Positions 11,691-22,000 of a DNA stretch of 64,000 nucleotides are shown here, piece after piece. Source of the DNA: Pseudo-nitzschia pungens (taxonomy: Eukaryota > Bacillariophyta > Bacillariophyceae > Bacillariales > Bacillariaceae); assembly GCA_037355855.1 (NCBI GenBank), contig CM074761.1, forward strand, positions 310,001 to 374,000, in the 5' to 3' direction. The first letter of the stretch is position 1. Each line of letters begins with the position of its first letter. The translations under genes were made by a program, and so were the position numbers. The notes under the pieces are model-generated. The model saw only the letters and a list, made by a program, of their open reading frames with translations. It searched no databases and was not told the DNA's origin.

Positions 11691-13523
11691 ATGAGCGCGG
11701 GTGCGAAAAATCTTCTTAAGCGTTGGATCTTGACCAGGCCTCTCCCGTATCTTAAGCAGGGTTCGACGCTCTCCATTAGATCCCAGTTGCAAACCGATAT
11801 CCGCATTCGATCGCACTGGAGGGACGACGGTCAGCTATCCTTCTTGCAACAGATTCTTGTCCCACAAGATTGCGATCGCACGGCGTCGGGCCAGATTTTG
11901 CTGTCACGGAACGACGACAAGAGGACTTCGCTTGGTCGGGAGGATCCCCACGTTTCGATCGACGTGCTCAACAGACTCGGAGTGGAACAGCATACAACGG
12001 GAGAAGGGAGCGACACCAATTCCACAAAAATACTGCTGCCATTGCCGAACCCGACAACAGCTGAAGTCGGAGAGGAAGAAGAGGGCAACCTGTTGACAAT
12101 AGATGTGCCAGACAAGATCAATCTCGATTGCGATCTCACGGAAGGAGGCTCTATATTTGTTGAAAACAAAGTCGAAGGAGACGTGAGGCTCAAAACCGCA
12201 AGGGGTAATATTTCGGTGAAAAAACTCAGGGGTCACCACATCGAGCTGGAAACCACCTGTTCTGATTCCCGATATGACGAAGGAGCAGACTCCGACTCTT
12301 CTGCAGCCCCGTCCTTCATTTTCGTGTCGGAAGGCCTGGAGAGCCAATCTCTGCGACTCGTAGTGAATAGACCTTCGGTTGATAGGATTCGTGCCAAGCG
12401 CATTCACGCAAACAAGTTGGAGATCCTGGCGGGGTTGGGGAACAACGACGAAAGCGCTCCTTCGAATAGTTTCGCAACACACGAGAAATTGCTTTTGGAC
12501 GACGACGACTCAGGTGCTACCTGCGATATTAGTTCGCTGTATATTATAGGAGATGCCACCGTGGACGTCCGAGAGCCTGCTACTGCCACTGACGACCTGG
12601 ATCGTCGACATCGCCAAGCGGTTCGCATTAAATCCCATCACGGTCACATACACGTGCAAGTGTCGGCCCCAAAACCCAACGTCCACAACGAACTCACCGG
12701 AGACGCCAGACCATTGGTAGATCTGGGTGGTGTCAACGGGAGTTGCGAGGTGTTTGTGGCTCGACCGAGAACCAACGTCCGACCGAACGACGACGATGAG
12801 TGGACCGCGTGCCACGTTCACTTTGACAGCATTGCTCCCGACAGCGTCAATCTGATTCACGCTAGGGAGGGCAACGTACACGTGACGGTGGACCGAAAGG
12901 TGGAGTCCGACGTTCGTCTTCTTTCCCCTCCATCCGACGCAGATGATGTAGATATCGAATTTTTGTTACTCGAAGACAACGAAGACGGCAGTTTGGCGGA
13001 CGAAGTCACACATATGTTGGAAGAAATGGAACAAAGCGCTGTGGCTGCAAGTAAAAACATACCGCCAAGCAGTTGCAGCAAAGACAGCACTGACGTACCT
13101 AAGCGAATCAGGATCCAGACACAAGCGTTTGCGTCACGAGAGCGAGTCGAAAGCCAACGCTTCAATCACTGCGAGTTTGTGGATGGTTGGATCGAGAACA
13201 CCACTTCCGAACCCGACAGCCGTTTCGACCGAAAGATTCGGGGCAACAGTGGTGGAGGGAAAATAAGTCTCGACGGAGCGCAACACCAGGCCCTGCACGG
13301 TTTCGTTGCGGACAAGAGTGGTGCAACAGCAGCAGCAGAGGATGGCTTTGCTCGCCCGTTCCTAGCGGTTTCGTCTCCCGGCAGCATTGTTTTGGAAACC
13401 TTGAGTTGGCTCGGAAACATTGCTCGGCGTTACGGACTCGATGAAAGTCGAAACGATGACGATTTGGGCAGACAAGCTACTCGAAGAAAAGGTTTAGGAA
13501 GAATTATTCCCAAAGAGGAATAG
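11691..13523 (+). CDS. DUF4097 / FAM185A-like beta-repeat protein
   Basis: Predicted beta-helical protein of 610 residues with no introns. Residues about 130-420 contain repeated short beta strands of the kind seen in the DUF4097 (putative adhesin) fold and its eukaryotic FAM185A relatives: GGSIFVENKVEGDVRLKTA, then GNISVKKLRGHHIELE, VRIKSHHGHIHVQV and EGNVHVTVDRKVESDVRL. The role of FAM185A is not well established. The N-terminus (MSAGAKNLLKRWILTRPLPY) is basic, hydrophobic and free of acidic residues, so it could be a mitochondrial presequence. The C-terminal third is acidic, Ser-rich and probably disordered. The start is the first ATG of the frame. Family assignment rests on the repeat pattern alone. 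Confidence 0.65.
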   Translation: MSAGAKNLLKRWILTRPLPYLKQGSTLSIRSQLQTDIRIRSHWRDDGQLSFLQQILVPQDCDRTASGQILLSRNDDKRTSLGREDPHVSIDVLNRLGVEQHTTGEGSDTNSTKILLPLPNPTTAEVGEEEEGNLLTIDVPDKINLDCDLTEGGSIFVENKVEGDVRLKTARGNISVKKLRGHHIELETTCSDSRYDEGADSDSSAAPSFIFVSEGLESQSLRLVVNRPSVDRIRAKRIHANKLEILAGLGNNDESAPSNSFATHEKLLLDDDDSGATCDISSLYIIGDATVDVREPATATDDLDRRHRQAVRIKSHHGHIHVQVSAPKPNVHNELTGDARPLVDLGGVNGSCEVFVARPRTNVRPNDDDEWTACHVHFDSIAPDSVNLIHAREGNVHVTVDRKVESDVRLLSPPSDADDVDIEFLLLEDNEDGSLADEVTHMLEEMEQSAVAASKNIPPSSCSKDSTDVPKRIRIQTQAFASRERVESQRFNHCEFVDGWIENTTSEPDSRFDRKIRGNSGGGKISLDGAQHQALHGFVADKSGATAAAEDGFARPFLAVSSPGSIVLETLSWLGNIARRYGLDESRNDDDLGRQATRRKGLGRIIPKEE

Positions 13524-14430
13524 AATACGGTCTCTGGCTATTTGTGTTTCTTAGAGTGGTATTGGTGCGAATCTAGCATAGTTGTACGGAGTCACCCAGT
13601 GAACAATGAACAAACAACAAGAATAATGATGAATGATGAGAAAGCGAACTTCGAAGAATAATTCTCGCGACTCTTCGAGAACAGGTCCTTCCATATTTCA
13701 TACTATCATACAGAATTTCCCAAATCAATAATGCCACTTTATTGATGGACTGTTTTTAATACCGCACCTCGTGTTCAGTAGACAAATACTAAATATTGCT
13801 TTTTAACCATCGAAATGATGCATACGTCAGATAAACATACTAACTGGTGTAACGCTGTGAGATAAAAGTACCGGAGCTATTGTGGTGCTAGTACTAGTAC
13901 TACTAGTAGTACTATGGATGATGCCATTGAGGACGCGGGAGGAGAGGGCACTGGGTCCCAGTGTAATAGTCTAGTACTAGAGATCTGTACTGGAGCTAAT
14001 ACATACCTCACAACTACTAGTAGTACTACTAGCTCTTTGCAGTCCGCTGAACAGCACACGCAACAGCATCCAGCATGGATTCGATGTTATGCTGTATGTT
14101 ACTTTGTACTACTATGCCGCGTTCGCATGCTATAGAAGGATTCAGGACGATGCTACGTGCATTCTGTTGTACTAGTACTAAGGTTACTACTACTAGTAGC
14201 TAGAACCGGATACCTCGTCCTTCAATTGGAACCACGCAGCAGCAAACACAATGAAACAATAAAAACGCTGATAACTAAGGTTACTATCATGGCGGGAATC
14301 GATACTAGTAGTACTACTAGTACCAGTACTAGTAGTACTTCCCTCTAGAGGTAAGATACCGGTAGGTCGAATCGATGTTACTAGGCGTGAGGACCTTACG
14401 ACTAAGTTAATTAATTACCATGTTATTATT
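13524..14430. other. Intergenic with ACTAGT tracts
   Basis: No supported gene. The stretch is dominated by TACTAGTAC-type palindromic tracts at 13887-13912, 14015-14035 and 14310-14342. Short open frames over these tracts are low complexity (Ser/Thr runs) and are not believed. Confidence 0.4.
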
Positions 14431-14803
14431 GAGTGATTCCTGAAAACACAAATTACCTAAAGTATTAAATCGCATTAAACAACGTTTATTTTTTTGCGCA
14501 CCCAACGGACGCTAAAGAATGAGAGTTTAACGGTCGATTCCGTTCGTGCCTATTTTGGGCATTTTGGAATTTGGAATTCTCTTTCCAAAAACAAAAAAGT
14601 CATTAGCCGAACCTCTATAGCAGGCCGGCTCTGTTCGGAACACGAAAAAAAGATCAACTTTTTTACTTGATTTTGCATCCTTAACAACAGGGGGGGGGAT
14701 GTACTCTGGCAAATTAATTTAATCTTTTTCGAACAACCGAATCGATCGACAAATCCACAATCGAATCGACAGCCTCTTCTCTTGCTGAATTAGAACTAGT
14801 ACA

Positions 14804-15763
14804 ATGGTGTCAACACTCGAAATGATTTTTTTCTATTACTACTATAAGAAATATAGAATGCCTGATTACAATTATAGGCAGTTATCCCCTGAAGATAAAA
14901 GAAGACGAGACCGAAGAAATCCTCGAATCTCCATCCGTAGATACACATCATCCCCATTCGCTTACATGTTTGGATCTGGGGACGATCAAGCCCTTCTCAA
15001 CTGTTGTGGAATGGATCATAAAGTCTTTCACGAACTGCTTGCTATCTTTGAACCCTATTTTGACATGTATACATACAATGAGACAACAAGATGCATTGTT
15101 CGGAAACCCGAAAAGATGAAAGGTCGAAGACGCGACATGGATGCTGTGGGTTGTCTTGGGCTAGTGTTGTACTGGTTTCGAACGCGTGGATCAGCAGCAA
15201 GATCGATTAGTCTAGCCTTTGGATTAACTGCCACTCCTATGTATAAATGGCTTATATTTGGCAGGAGAGTACTTCTTTTTGCAATACAAAAGGATCCTTC
15301 TGCCCGCGTTCGATTGCCAGATAAAGACGAAATCGAAAATTATATCAAAGTTATCGGTGCCAAGTATCCACTATTAGGACAGCATCGAGTCTGGGCAGCT
15401 TGTGATGGACTTAAACTTGATTTACAGAGGTCTTGTAATTGGAGGATTCAAAACCGATACCACAATGGTTGGACATCAAACACACACGTCAACTCTGTTA
15501 TTATCTTCGGTCCTGACGGTTTGATCAGGGCCTGTACGCTTAATTGTCCCGGCAGTTGGCACGATAGTACACAAGCTGATTATGGCTTATATGGAAAAAT
15601 GGAGCACATCTATGACCGGTTCAAAGCCAGAGTGGTAGTTGACTCTGCCTTCAATGTAGGATCCAAGGATTTCCTAATTAAAAGTTCTCAAAAAGATCCA
15701 GACACACCGGCTGGAGTTGCACTGAACCGAGCTGCAACAAGCTGTCGACAATTATCCGAGTGA
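14804..15763 (+). CDS. Harbinger-type DDE transposase, C-terminally truncated
   Basis: Nuclease that would cut and rejoin the element ends. The DDE superfamily (DDE_4-like) motifs are visible. The first catalytic Asp lies in AACDGLKLDL (about residue 203), the second in the PGSWHDSTQAD block (about residue 250), and a VVVDSAF segment follows. The frame stops at SCRQLSE, where family members normally continue past the third acidic residue for several tens of residues. The sequence from there on is the antisense of the neighbouring DUF6818 gene, suggesting an internal deletion. The start may be ATG 14804 or the Met at 14858 (MPDYNYRQLS); the latter avoids an odd poly-Tyr leader. The tail overlaps the convergent gene by about 86 bases. 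Confidence 0.8.
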   Translation: MVSTLEMIFFYYYYKKYRMPDYNYRQLSPEDKRRRDRRNPRISIRRYTSSPFAYMFGSGDDQALLNCCGMDHKVFHELLAIFEPYFDMYTYNETTRCIVRKPEKMKGRRRDMDAVGCLGLVLYWFRTRGSAARSISLAFGLTATPMYKWLIFGRRVLLFAIQKDPSARVRLPDKDEIENYIKVIGAKYPLLGQHRVWAACDGLKLDLQRSCNWRIQNRYHNGWTSNTHVNSVIIFGPDGLIRACTLNCPGSWHDSTQADYGLYGKMEHIYDRFKARVVVDSAFNVGSKDFLIKSSQKDPDTPAGVALNRAATSCRQLSE

Positions 15764-16013
15764 TCCTCTTTGCCTCTTTGACATACCAGGGACACTTTGG
15801 ATCTCCAGTGGGTATAGTTTTTCGATGGTATGTTGCGAATTTTCTTCTAATCGAATCCACGTCTCTTCCGGGGAACTTTTCCGAATGTTTATCAACCACT
15901 GTCTGCCACTCGTCGGGTCCGATGGGTAAGACTTCTTCCAAACAAGCAAACATGTGAGTCAGCTCATCATTGCCATAGTTGCCAGCACCATGTTTTCTTC
16001 CTTTTCCAGGCAT
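15678..16013 (-). CDS. DUF6818 Myb/SANT-like transposon accessory protein
   Basis: Probable DNA-binding partner of the Harbinger transposase. Myb/SANT-like second proteins bind subterminal repeats and help transposase enter the nucleus. The 111-residue frame from MPGKGRKHGAGNYG shows the DUF6818 pattern: a Trp-centred helix (EEVLPIGPDEWQTVVDKH), then DSIRRKFATYHR, and the signature PTGDPKCPWYVKEAKRI. I chose the internal Met at 16013 because homology begins there. The upstream 29 codons (to 16100) are probably untranslated. The last 29 residues overlap the antisense of the transposase tail and may not be native. Confidence 0.75.
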   Translation of the reverse strand: MPGKGRKHGAGNYGNDELTHMFACLEEVLPIGPDEWQTVVDKHSEKFPGRDVDSIRRKFATYHRKTIPTGDPKCPWYVKEAKRITRIIVDSLLQLGSVQLQPVCLDLFENF

Positions 16014-16423
16014 TTTGCTCTGCAAGGTTGAACAGCAGTTCCAAAACGAGTGATCGATAAGCAGTTCAGGGAAACAATTAACCGAATGCAATAGGTACAC
16101 ATGTTATCAAATTTGAAACACAAGTTGACGATTTACAAAACGCATGTCAAAACGCATGTTCGATTTACAAAACACATGCTATAAATTTTTTCAATGACTG
16201 ACATCCCTTCCCCGACTAAAATTTGGATAAGTTTTTCGATTTTTAGATTCCGTTGGGAATTTTTTCAGAGTATCAGATTATGAAGGAGGAGGTTCGGCCC
16301 ATTCATAATCTGATTTTGATTTTGCATTATTTGCATTAATTAGGACTAAATCGTCTCCCAAAAACCTAAACCGACCGTTATTATATAAACTTTTAATGCA
16401 ATTAATGTTTTCAGGAATCACTC

Positions 16424-17062
16424 ATTATGATTATTGTTTTTGCCACGTGGTGTTTTCCGAGTTTGAGACCTACACTCAAAGCGCGAAAACAACGAAAAAG
16501 TCTTCGAAGCTAATTTTATTGTTATTCGCATTTTAAACCTTACTTCGTACAGTATTTCCTATCCTGGGATATGAGAACCGATGAGGCAGTTGTACTTAAT
16601 ATGCCCGTCACCTCCAAAATAACGGTATTCAATAGGAGTGGTCAGAATCTTCTATGGAATCTTGTGGTAAGCCTTACACGTAATATCTTTCTAACAATAA
16701 GCAAAGTGCAGGCACCGTACATTTGGTTAGAGGACACGAAGAGTTAGTCCCCAACGTGACACTGAAGAAAGGGAAAGAGTCGCACGGTAAGGGTAATTGT
16801 ACTGATAAGGTTAAGATTACCGTATCGGATCTGTAAGTAATTACACTCAGGATACTGATACTCGCACGAGTAGGATTACAGTACGTTATGTAGTAACTCG
16901 GTACAAGCGTTGCTTACCCGCAAAGCCTGAACCACAACCACAAGGCACTGGTGGCAACGAGAAACTAGGGTCATAATTTTTTGTCTTCCCATTCGTATTT
17001 TGTCTGCCTTGCCTTCATCATATCCAAAAGATTGAAAACAAGTCACTCCCAACAATAGAAAG
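16424..17062. other. Intergenic, calreticulin upstream region
   Basis: No gene seen. The region is AT-rich with scattered GTAAGGTTA-like motifs (16786, 16808). It presumably contains the calreticulin promoter, but I see no clear TATA element. Confidence 0.35.
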
Positions 17063-18559
17063 ATGAAGTTCTCAGCTCTTGCTATCACCGCAGCTACATG
17101 CATTGCTTCTGCCTCGGCGGAGTTCTACATTACGGAAGATTTCAACGACGATGTAAGATCCAAGAACACGCCTGACATATTTGTTGTTGTTGTTTTGGCC
17201 TTTGTTTTGCGTTGTTTTGTGGAACATCCCATGGATGACCCAGCCGCTCCCGTTCCCTGGATTCCTGTGCCTCTATAGATGTCGTCAACACTCATGCATT
17301 TTTTTTCTCTCTTCTCTTCCAAACTATGGTCATTTTGCAACGGTTGCTTTTTTGACAAACAATTAAAACCGTTCGATGCGAACCGCGTGGTGGATCTGAT
17401 TCGGAATCTTTCTAATTGTCCACCCAAAAACCAGAACTGGACGAGCCGATGGACAGAATCCACTAAATGGAAGCCAAAGGCCGAAATGGGAACATGGAAG
17501 CACACTGCTGGTAAATGGTACGGAGATGCCGATGACAAGGGCATCCAAACGTCGGAAGATGCTCGTTTTTATGGTCTTTCCGCCAAGCTCGACAAACCTT
17601 TCACTAGCGGAGACAAGCCCCTCGTTATTCAATATTCTGTAAAGCACGAGCAAAATCTCGACTGTGGCGGTGCTTACATCAAACTGCTTCCCGGCGCTGA
17701 CGGTTTCGACGCCGCTGCCTTCGGAGGTGAAACTCCTTACGCCGTCATGTTCGGCCCCGACATTTGCGGTTCGTCCAACAAAAGGACCCACGTCATTCTG
17801 CACGACTTTGTGAAGGACGAGAATCTTCTCGTCAAGAAGGAGGTCAAGACGGAAACAAACGACTTGACCCATCTCTACACACTGATCATCAACACCGACA
17901 ACACGTTCGAGGTTCTCGTCGACAACCAGTCGGTCCGAAAGGGAGCCCTCGACGAGCATTTTGACTTTTTGGAGCCGAAGCAAATCAAGGATCCCGAACA
18001 ATCCAAGCCCGACGACTGGGTGGACACGGCAAAAATTGCCGATCCCGATGACAAGAAACCAGACGGCTGGGACGATGCCCCAAAAGAAATCCCCGACCCC
18101 GATGCCAAGAAACCAGAGGACTGGGACGAGGAAGACGATGGTGAATGGGAGGCACCAACGATCGACAACCCCGACTACAAGGGAGAATGGAAGCCAAAGA
18201 TGATCGACAATCCCGATTACAAGGGCGCATGGGTGCACCCCATGATCGACAACCCAGAGTACAAGTACAACGAAAACATGTACAAGGTATGCCGAGACGG
18301 ATGTACGCACGTTGGTTTCGAAATCTGGCAAGTGAAGACCGGAACACTGTTCGATGATATCATCCTCACGGACAGTGTCGAGGAGGCTAAAGAATACGCC
18401 GAGAAGACATTCTTCAAGAAGAAGGACGCGGAGAAAAAGATGTACGACGAAGAGATGGCGAAGAAACGGGCAGAGGAAGAAGCCGCCGCTCCTCCCATGG
18501 ACGACGACTACATGGGCGACGACTTTGACATGGGTAACATGATGGGAGATGAGTTCTAA
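17063..18559 (+). CDS. CALR: Calreticulin, ER lectin chaperone
   Basis: Soluble ER chaperone that binds monoglucosylated glycoproteins and calcium. Exon 1 encodes a signal peptide (MKFSALAITAATCIASASA) and the first mature residues. A 282-nt GT-AG intron (17153-17434) follows, and exon 2 begins NWTSRW, giving 404 residues. Both calreticulin signatures are present: the KHEQNLDCGGAYIK block and VMFGPDICG. The P-domain has three type-1 repeats (IADPDDKKPDGWDD class) and three type-2 repeats (GEWKPKMIDNPDYK class), the normal complement. No transmembrane helix follows, which separates it from calnexin. The C-terminal acidic region is short, and the protein ends GDEF rather than KDEL or HDEL. Confidence 0.95.
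17153..17434 (+). other. Intron of the calreticulin gene
   Basis: It begins GAT|GTAAGATCC and ends AACCAG|AACTGG. Its length is 282 nt (phase 0), and removal joins EDFNDD to NWTSRW, as expected for calreticulin. Several stops lie inside it in the exon 1 frame. Confidence 0.9.
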
Positions 18560-19034
18560 ATTCTCTCGTTCTTGCCCAAGATTCGATGATCCTTCCTTTC
18601 GTGTGGAAAAGGGGAAAATCTGATGGAGGAAAACATTTCGGAGCAAACGACTGCTACATATGCTTTCGATAAGTACTATTAGGATTTTATTGTTTTTTTT
18701 AAAAGAATTATGAGTGAAATACCAGAGAGGAAATCAGATAGCGGATCTGTGCGAGTCGCTGTGTCGACGCCGCAATTCGTCTTGTTTCTTCACCCGAACT
18801 TGGAGTCCGTAACGTGCTAACTACTTGGAACGTTCACTTTGGCCACATTTACGGACTCAAGTGCTTGTCTACGTGCAAGAAAGGCTCCAAGTGAAGTAAA
18901 AGAAGAATTTAGATGCAATCGCAGAGTCGTTCCTGTGCATTTTTTCATCCATTTCAGTCCCAGTCGACATGGAAAATAGGTCATTTTTGAATTTGTTGTA
19001 AAAGCTGTGCATTTGCTTCGCAACAGATTGAAGC
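18560..19034. other. Convergent 3' region between calreticulin and the PDZ-like gene
   Basis: This is the 3' flank of both genes. On the minus strand, a frame shifted by one relative to the end of the big gene stays open from 19126 to 18869. It encodes a plausible helical segment (ELQSVAKQMHSFYNKFKND), so the upstream protein may really extend into this stretch. Confidence 0.4.
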
Positions 19035-22000
19035 TCATAGTCCGAAGAGCCCAATTCCCTCGGAAATATCTGCTTTTTCTTCCAGTCGGCCTTCAAAGGT
19101 CTCTCGCCACTCATCAAGAATGGCAAAGTCGAAAATCAATTCTTTTGGATTTTCCATCAAAGACCAACCATTGTCGGATTTGACCCATTGTTCTTCCAAC
19201 GTATCCCGGAGTTCCTCGTTTACACAATGCCTCGAGTCCGGATCGGTCTTGGTCGACCAAGAAGTAATCATGTCATCCAAAACCACAATATCGACCTTGG
19301 TCCACCAGTCGTCCGTCAATACAGGAATTCCCGAAGTTGACACCTTGATCATCCCCATTTTCAAAAGAGCGATCAATTCGTCGTAGAGCCCGGATCGAGT
19401 GGGAGACAACACGTGTACAGCGAGGCAGAACTGATCCAGAATCTCGTTGGAAATACTCAGGGTAGACGGCGAATCGGACAAAACGGAGTCTTCGAATTCT
19501 CTAACGCTTTTCGAAAAAGTTGACAGTTCATTGCTGATGGATCTGGAACCCTTCAGCCCGAACCGGACATTCTCAAACGGGAAGGAACCTGTTGTCCTGG
19601 GATTCGTTGCATGAGCCTCCCAATGATCGTGATCGGAGTGAACAGCATGAAACAACTCCCATCTCCAAGCGTACTCATCTGTATCGGGTTCGCGGTAGCA
19701 ATGCCCCCACGTTTTGCTGACAAAATCGAGCATTCGGATGAGGTATTTCATACAAAATTTCGGGTCCCCTTCCCGATCAAGTTTATGCTGTTTCCTGGTG
19801 TGGCCCTCGGTCTCACCATCGGGTTTGCGTTTTCCCAAACACTCCAAGGGGACGTCATCATCCTCTTCATTCGTGTTGTTGTTCGACCTCTCGTCATTAT
19901 TATCTTCCTCATCCTCTTTGACAGAGATGCGGAATTCTCTCCGCAGTTCGAATATCGTCGAAAGAACTATTGTTGTCAGGTTGGGAGCGAAGACCGCCTT
20001 GTGCAACTCTTTGACTTGTATCTCTTCCATTTTGTCCACGAATCGAGCTTCAATGGATTCGTTCTCTGTTTCCGTTTTCAGTTTCAATATCCTGCTCTTG
20101 AAAGCAGATTCTACGGCATTCAATTCTTTGGAACTGTCGGGAACGTAGTTGCTCTTTTTGTGTCGCCGGAGTTCGGCCAATTCTTCCGTTGACAGACGTT
20201 TCCGGAGGTCACGATACAACACACATTTCGGATCAGAGACATACTTGTGGTCCGTGTCCTTGCATCGGCATCCCTTGGATGGCCGAGGCAAGTGTCTCAT
20301 GGCATGTCGCTCCACGTCGGAAGAAAACGGAATCGATTCGGTTCCAAATTCCTCTCGAAATTTCTTGGTCCAATAACTCTTGCCCTTTTCAACCATTCCA
20401 TAATCCATCAAGCGTGCCAGATCCATCCACTTGTTTTTCAGCGTTGTGGTTTCCCTCGGTGTCAGTGCTGTGTCCTTCAGGATAGAACCCATCTGAAATA
20501 TTGTGGTGTGCATTTGCCAGAGAGTGTCTGGAATGTCTTGTCCAAGTACACGCTTTGTGCTGTGAAGCATTTGAAAGAAACAATTGGAAAGAGCAGCTAT
20601 TTCCGCAGGGCTAAACACCATGGAAGAGTTCACCGGAGGAGGTAGATTCACGGCCGTTGTGCCACTGCTCGGCATGGGAGTTGCCTTGGCCGGAGGGGGT
20701 TTCGCAACGGTTTCTACCTTGAGAGGAACGACCGATTCCTTTTTCCTCGCAACCACGAGCCGTGTTTGAATCAGCGAATCACTGACCACATCGGCTTCTC
20801 TCGAAAAGACCGCGCAAGCATCCCGGAAGGACATGCCGTGCAGATCGTGTCCCTGAACCGCAACCACAATATCTCCGGCGCGAAGCTTTTCGTTCGAGTC
20901 GACATCCGGTCTCCTGGCATTTTGTCTCTCGGCATCTGTCACCATCATGACCGAAAAGTTGACCCGGCGGCGTCTCTTTCGTTTCTGCACAAGGGGTACT
21001 TTTCCCGCAGTTTTGTTCGTCCCCTTCTGCCCATTTTCAATGGAGGTGACCAGATCTTCCAAACACTTCTTCACTACTGATTTGGCATCTGCGGCATCCT
21101 CGTCGTCCTTGCTATTCGAACGACAGGCAGGTTGTTCACTGGCAGGATTGGACGTGCCCCCATTCTCGTCGGTCTTGCCTTTCGGGTTTGTCGCAATCTG
21201 TCCCCGAACGATCGTCGCCGCTGCAAGCTCCGTTTTACTCTGGCTCGTAACCGATGGGATTGTGCCGGTGTTTTCTGCTGGCGGGTCCGTACCGGAAGAT
21301 TCGGTGGGTCCTTTCGGGGGCAGACGCACCGACGGGGGCGATGGGTGTTGCGCTCCGACGGTTCGACGCACTGGGACGGGCGTTCCGACGGAGCATTCGT
21401 TTTCGGGTGCTCCCGTTGCTTTGGTTTGGGTCCCGCTCGTTGCGCTTGGAGTCCCTCTTTCGTCTCGCTTTGGATTTGGTTGCTCTTTGCTATTGTTGTT
21501 GTTGTTGTTGTTGCTGTTGCTCTTGCTTTGTTTCTGCTTCTGTTGCGCCTCGATCCAGGCCGGATCCACCAGCGCCGATTCCGTGTGCAGTTTCAGGTTG
21601 ACCCCAAAGGAGTTCTCGGTCCGGGGATCGCGAACCACCAGGATCGTCAAGAGGTACCGGTTGTTGTCCCGACGATGACGATTCGCAAACGGAGAGGGCG
21701 GTTCGAGGGGCTCGCAGAGGAGCACCGGCTGCTCGGCTTTTTTCTTTGCTCTGGGTGCCCTCGGGCGAGGACGACGGACCAACGCCCTACTGGTTGGCCA
21801 CAGCACGGGGGGTTGGGGAGGGGGAGGAGGAGGTGGGATCCAAGCCAGGGACGAGGACAAAGATGCGGATGCAGATGCGGACGGGAAATGCTGCATGCCG
21901 TAGCAGCAGTGGTGATAGTTTTGGGCGTTCCAAACAACGGAGGTGGGGTACACCGGCATCGTCGCCGTCACCGTTGGTGTCGCCGAGTGCCAGCTTTGCG

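Larger units (their letters stand above)
14431..16423 (+). mobile_element. PIF/Harbinger-like DNA transposon
   Basis: The 1993-bp element is bounded by perfect 18-bp terminal inverted repeats, GAGTGATTCCTGAAAACA at the left and its complement at the right. ATT flanks both ends, consistent with the 3-bp target duplication typical of the Harbinger superfamily. It encodes a DDE-type transposase on the plus strand and a DUF6818 Myb/SANT-like protein on the minus strand, arranged convergently; this two-gene content is the superfamily hallmark. A 13-bp hairpin (arms 16272-16284 and 16302-16314) lies near the right end. The transposase C-terminus is missing, so the copy is probably not autonomous now. 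Shorter relatives lie at 49574-50301 and 53082-53500. Confidence 0.85.

Noticed and set aside
11355..11816. Minus-strand 153-codon frame overlapping the FAM185A-like gene start
   Set aside because: No domain; it overlaps the better-supported plus-strand gene and has no start context.
17363..18646. 427-codon minus-strand frame over calreticulin
   Set aside because: Shadow of the calreticulin exon, which is certain on the plus strand.
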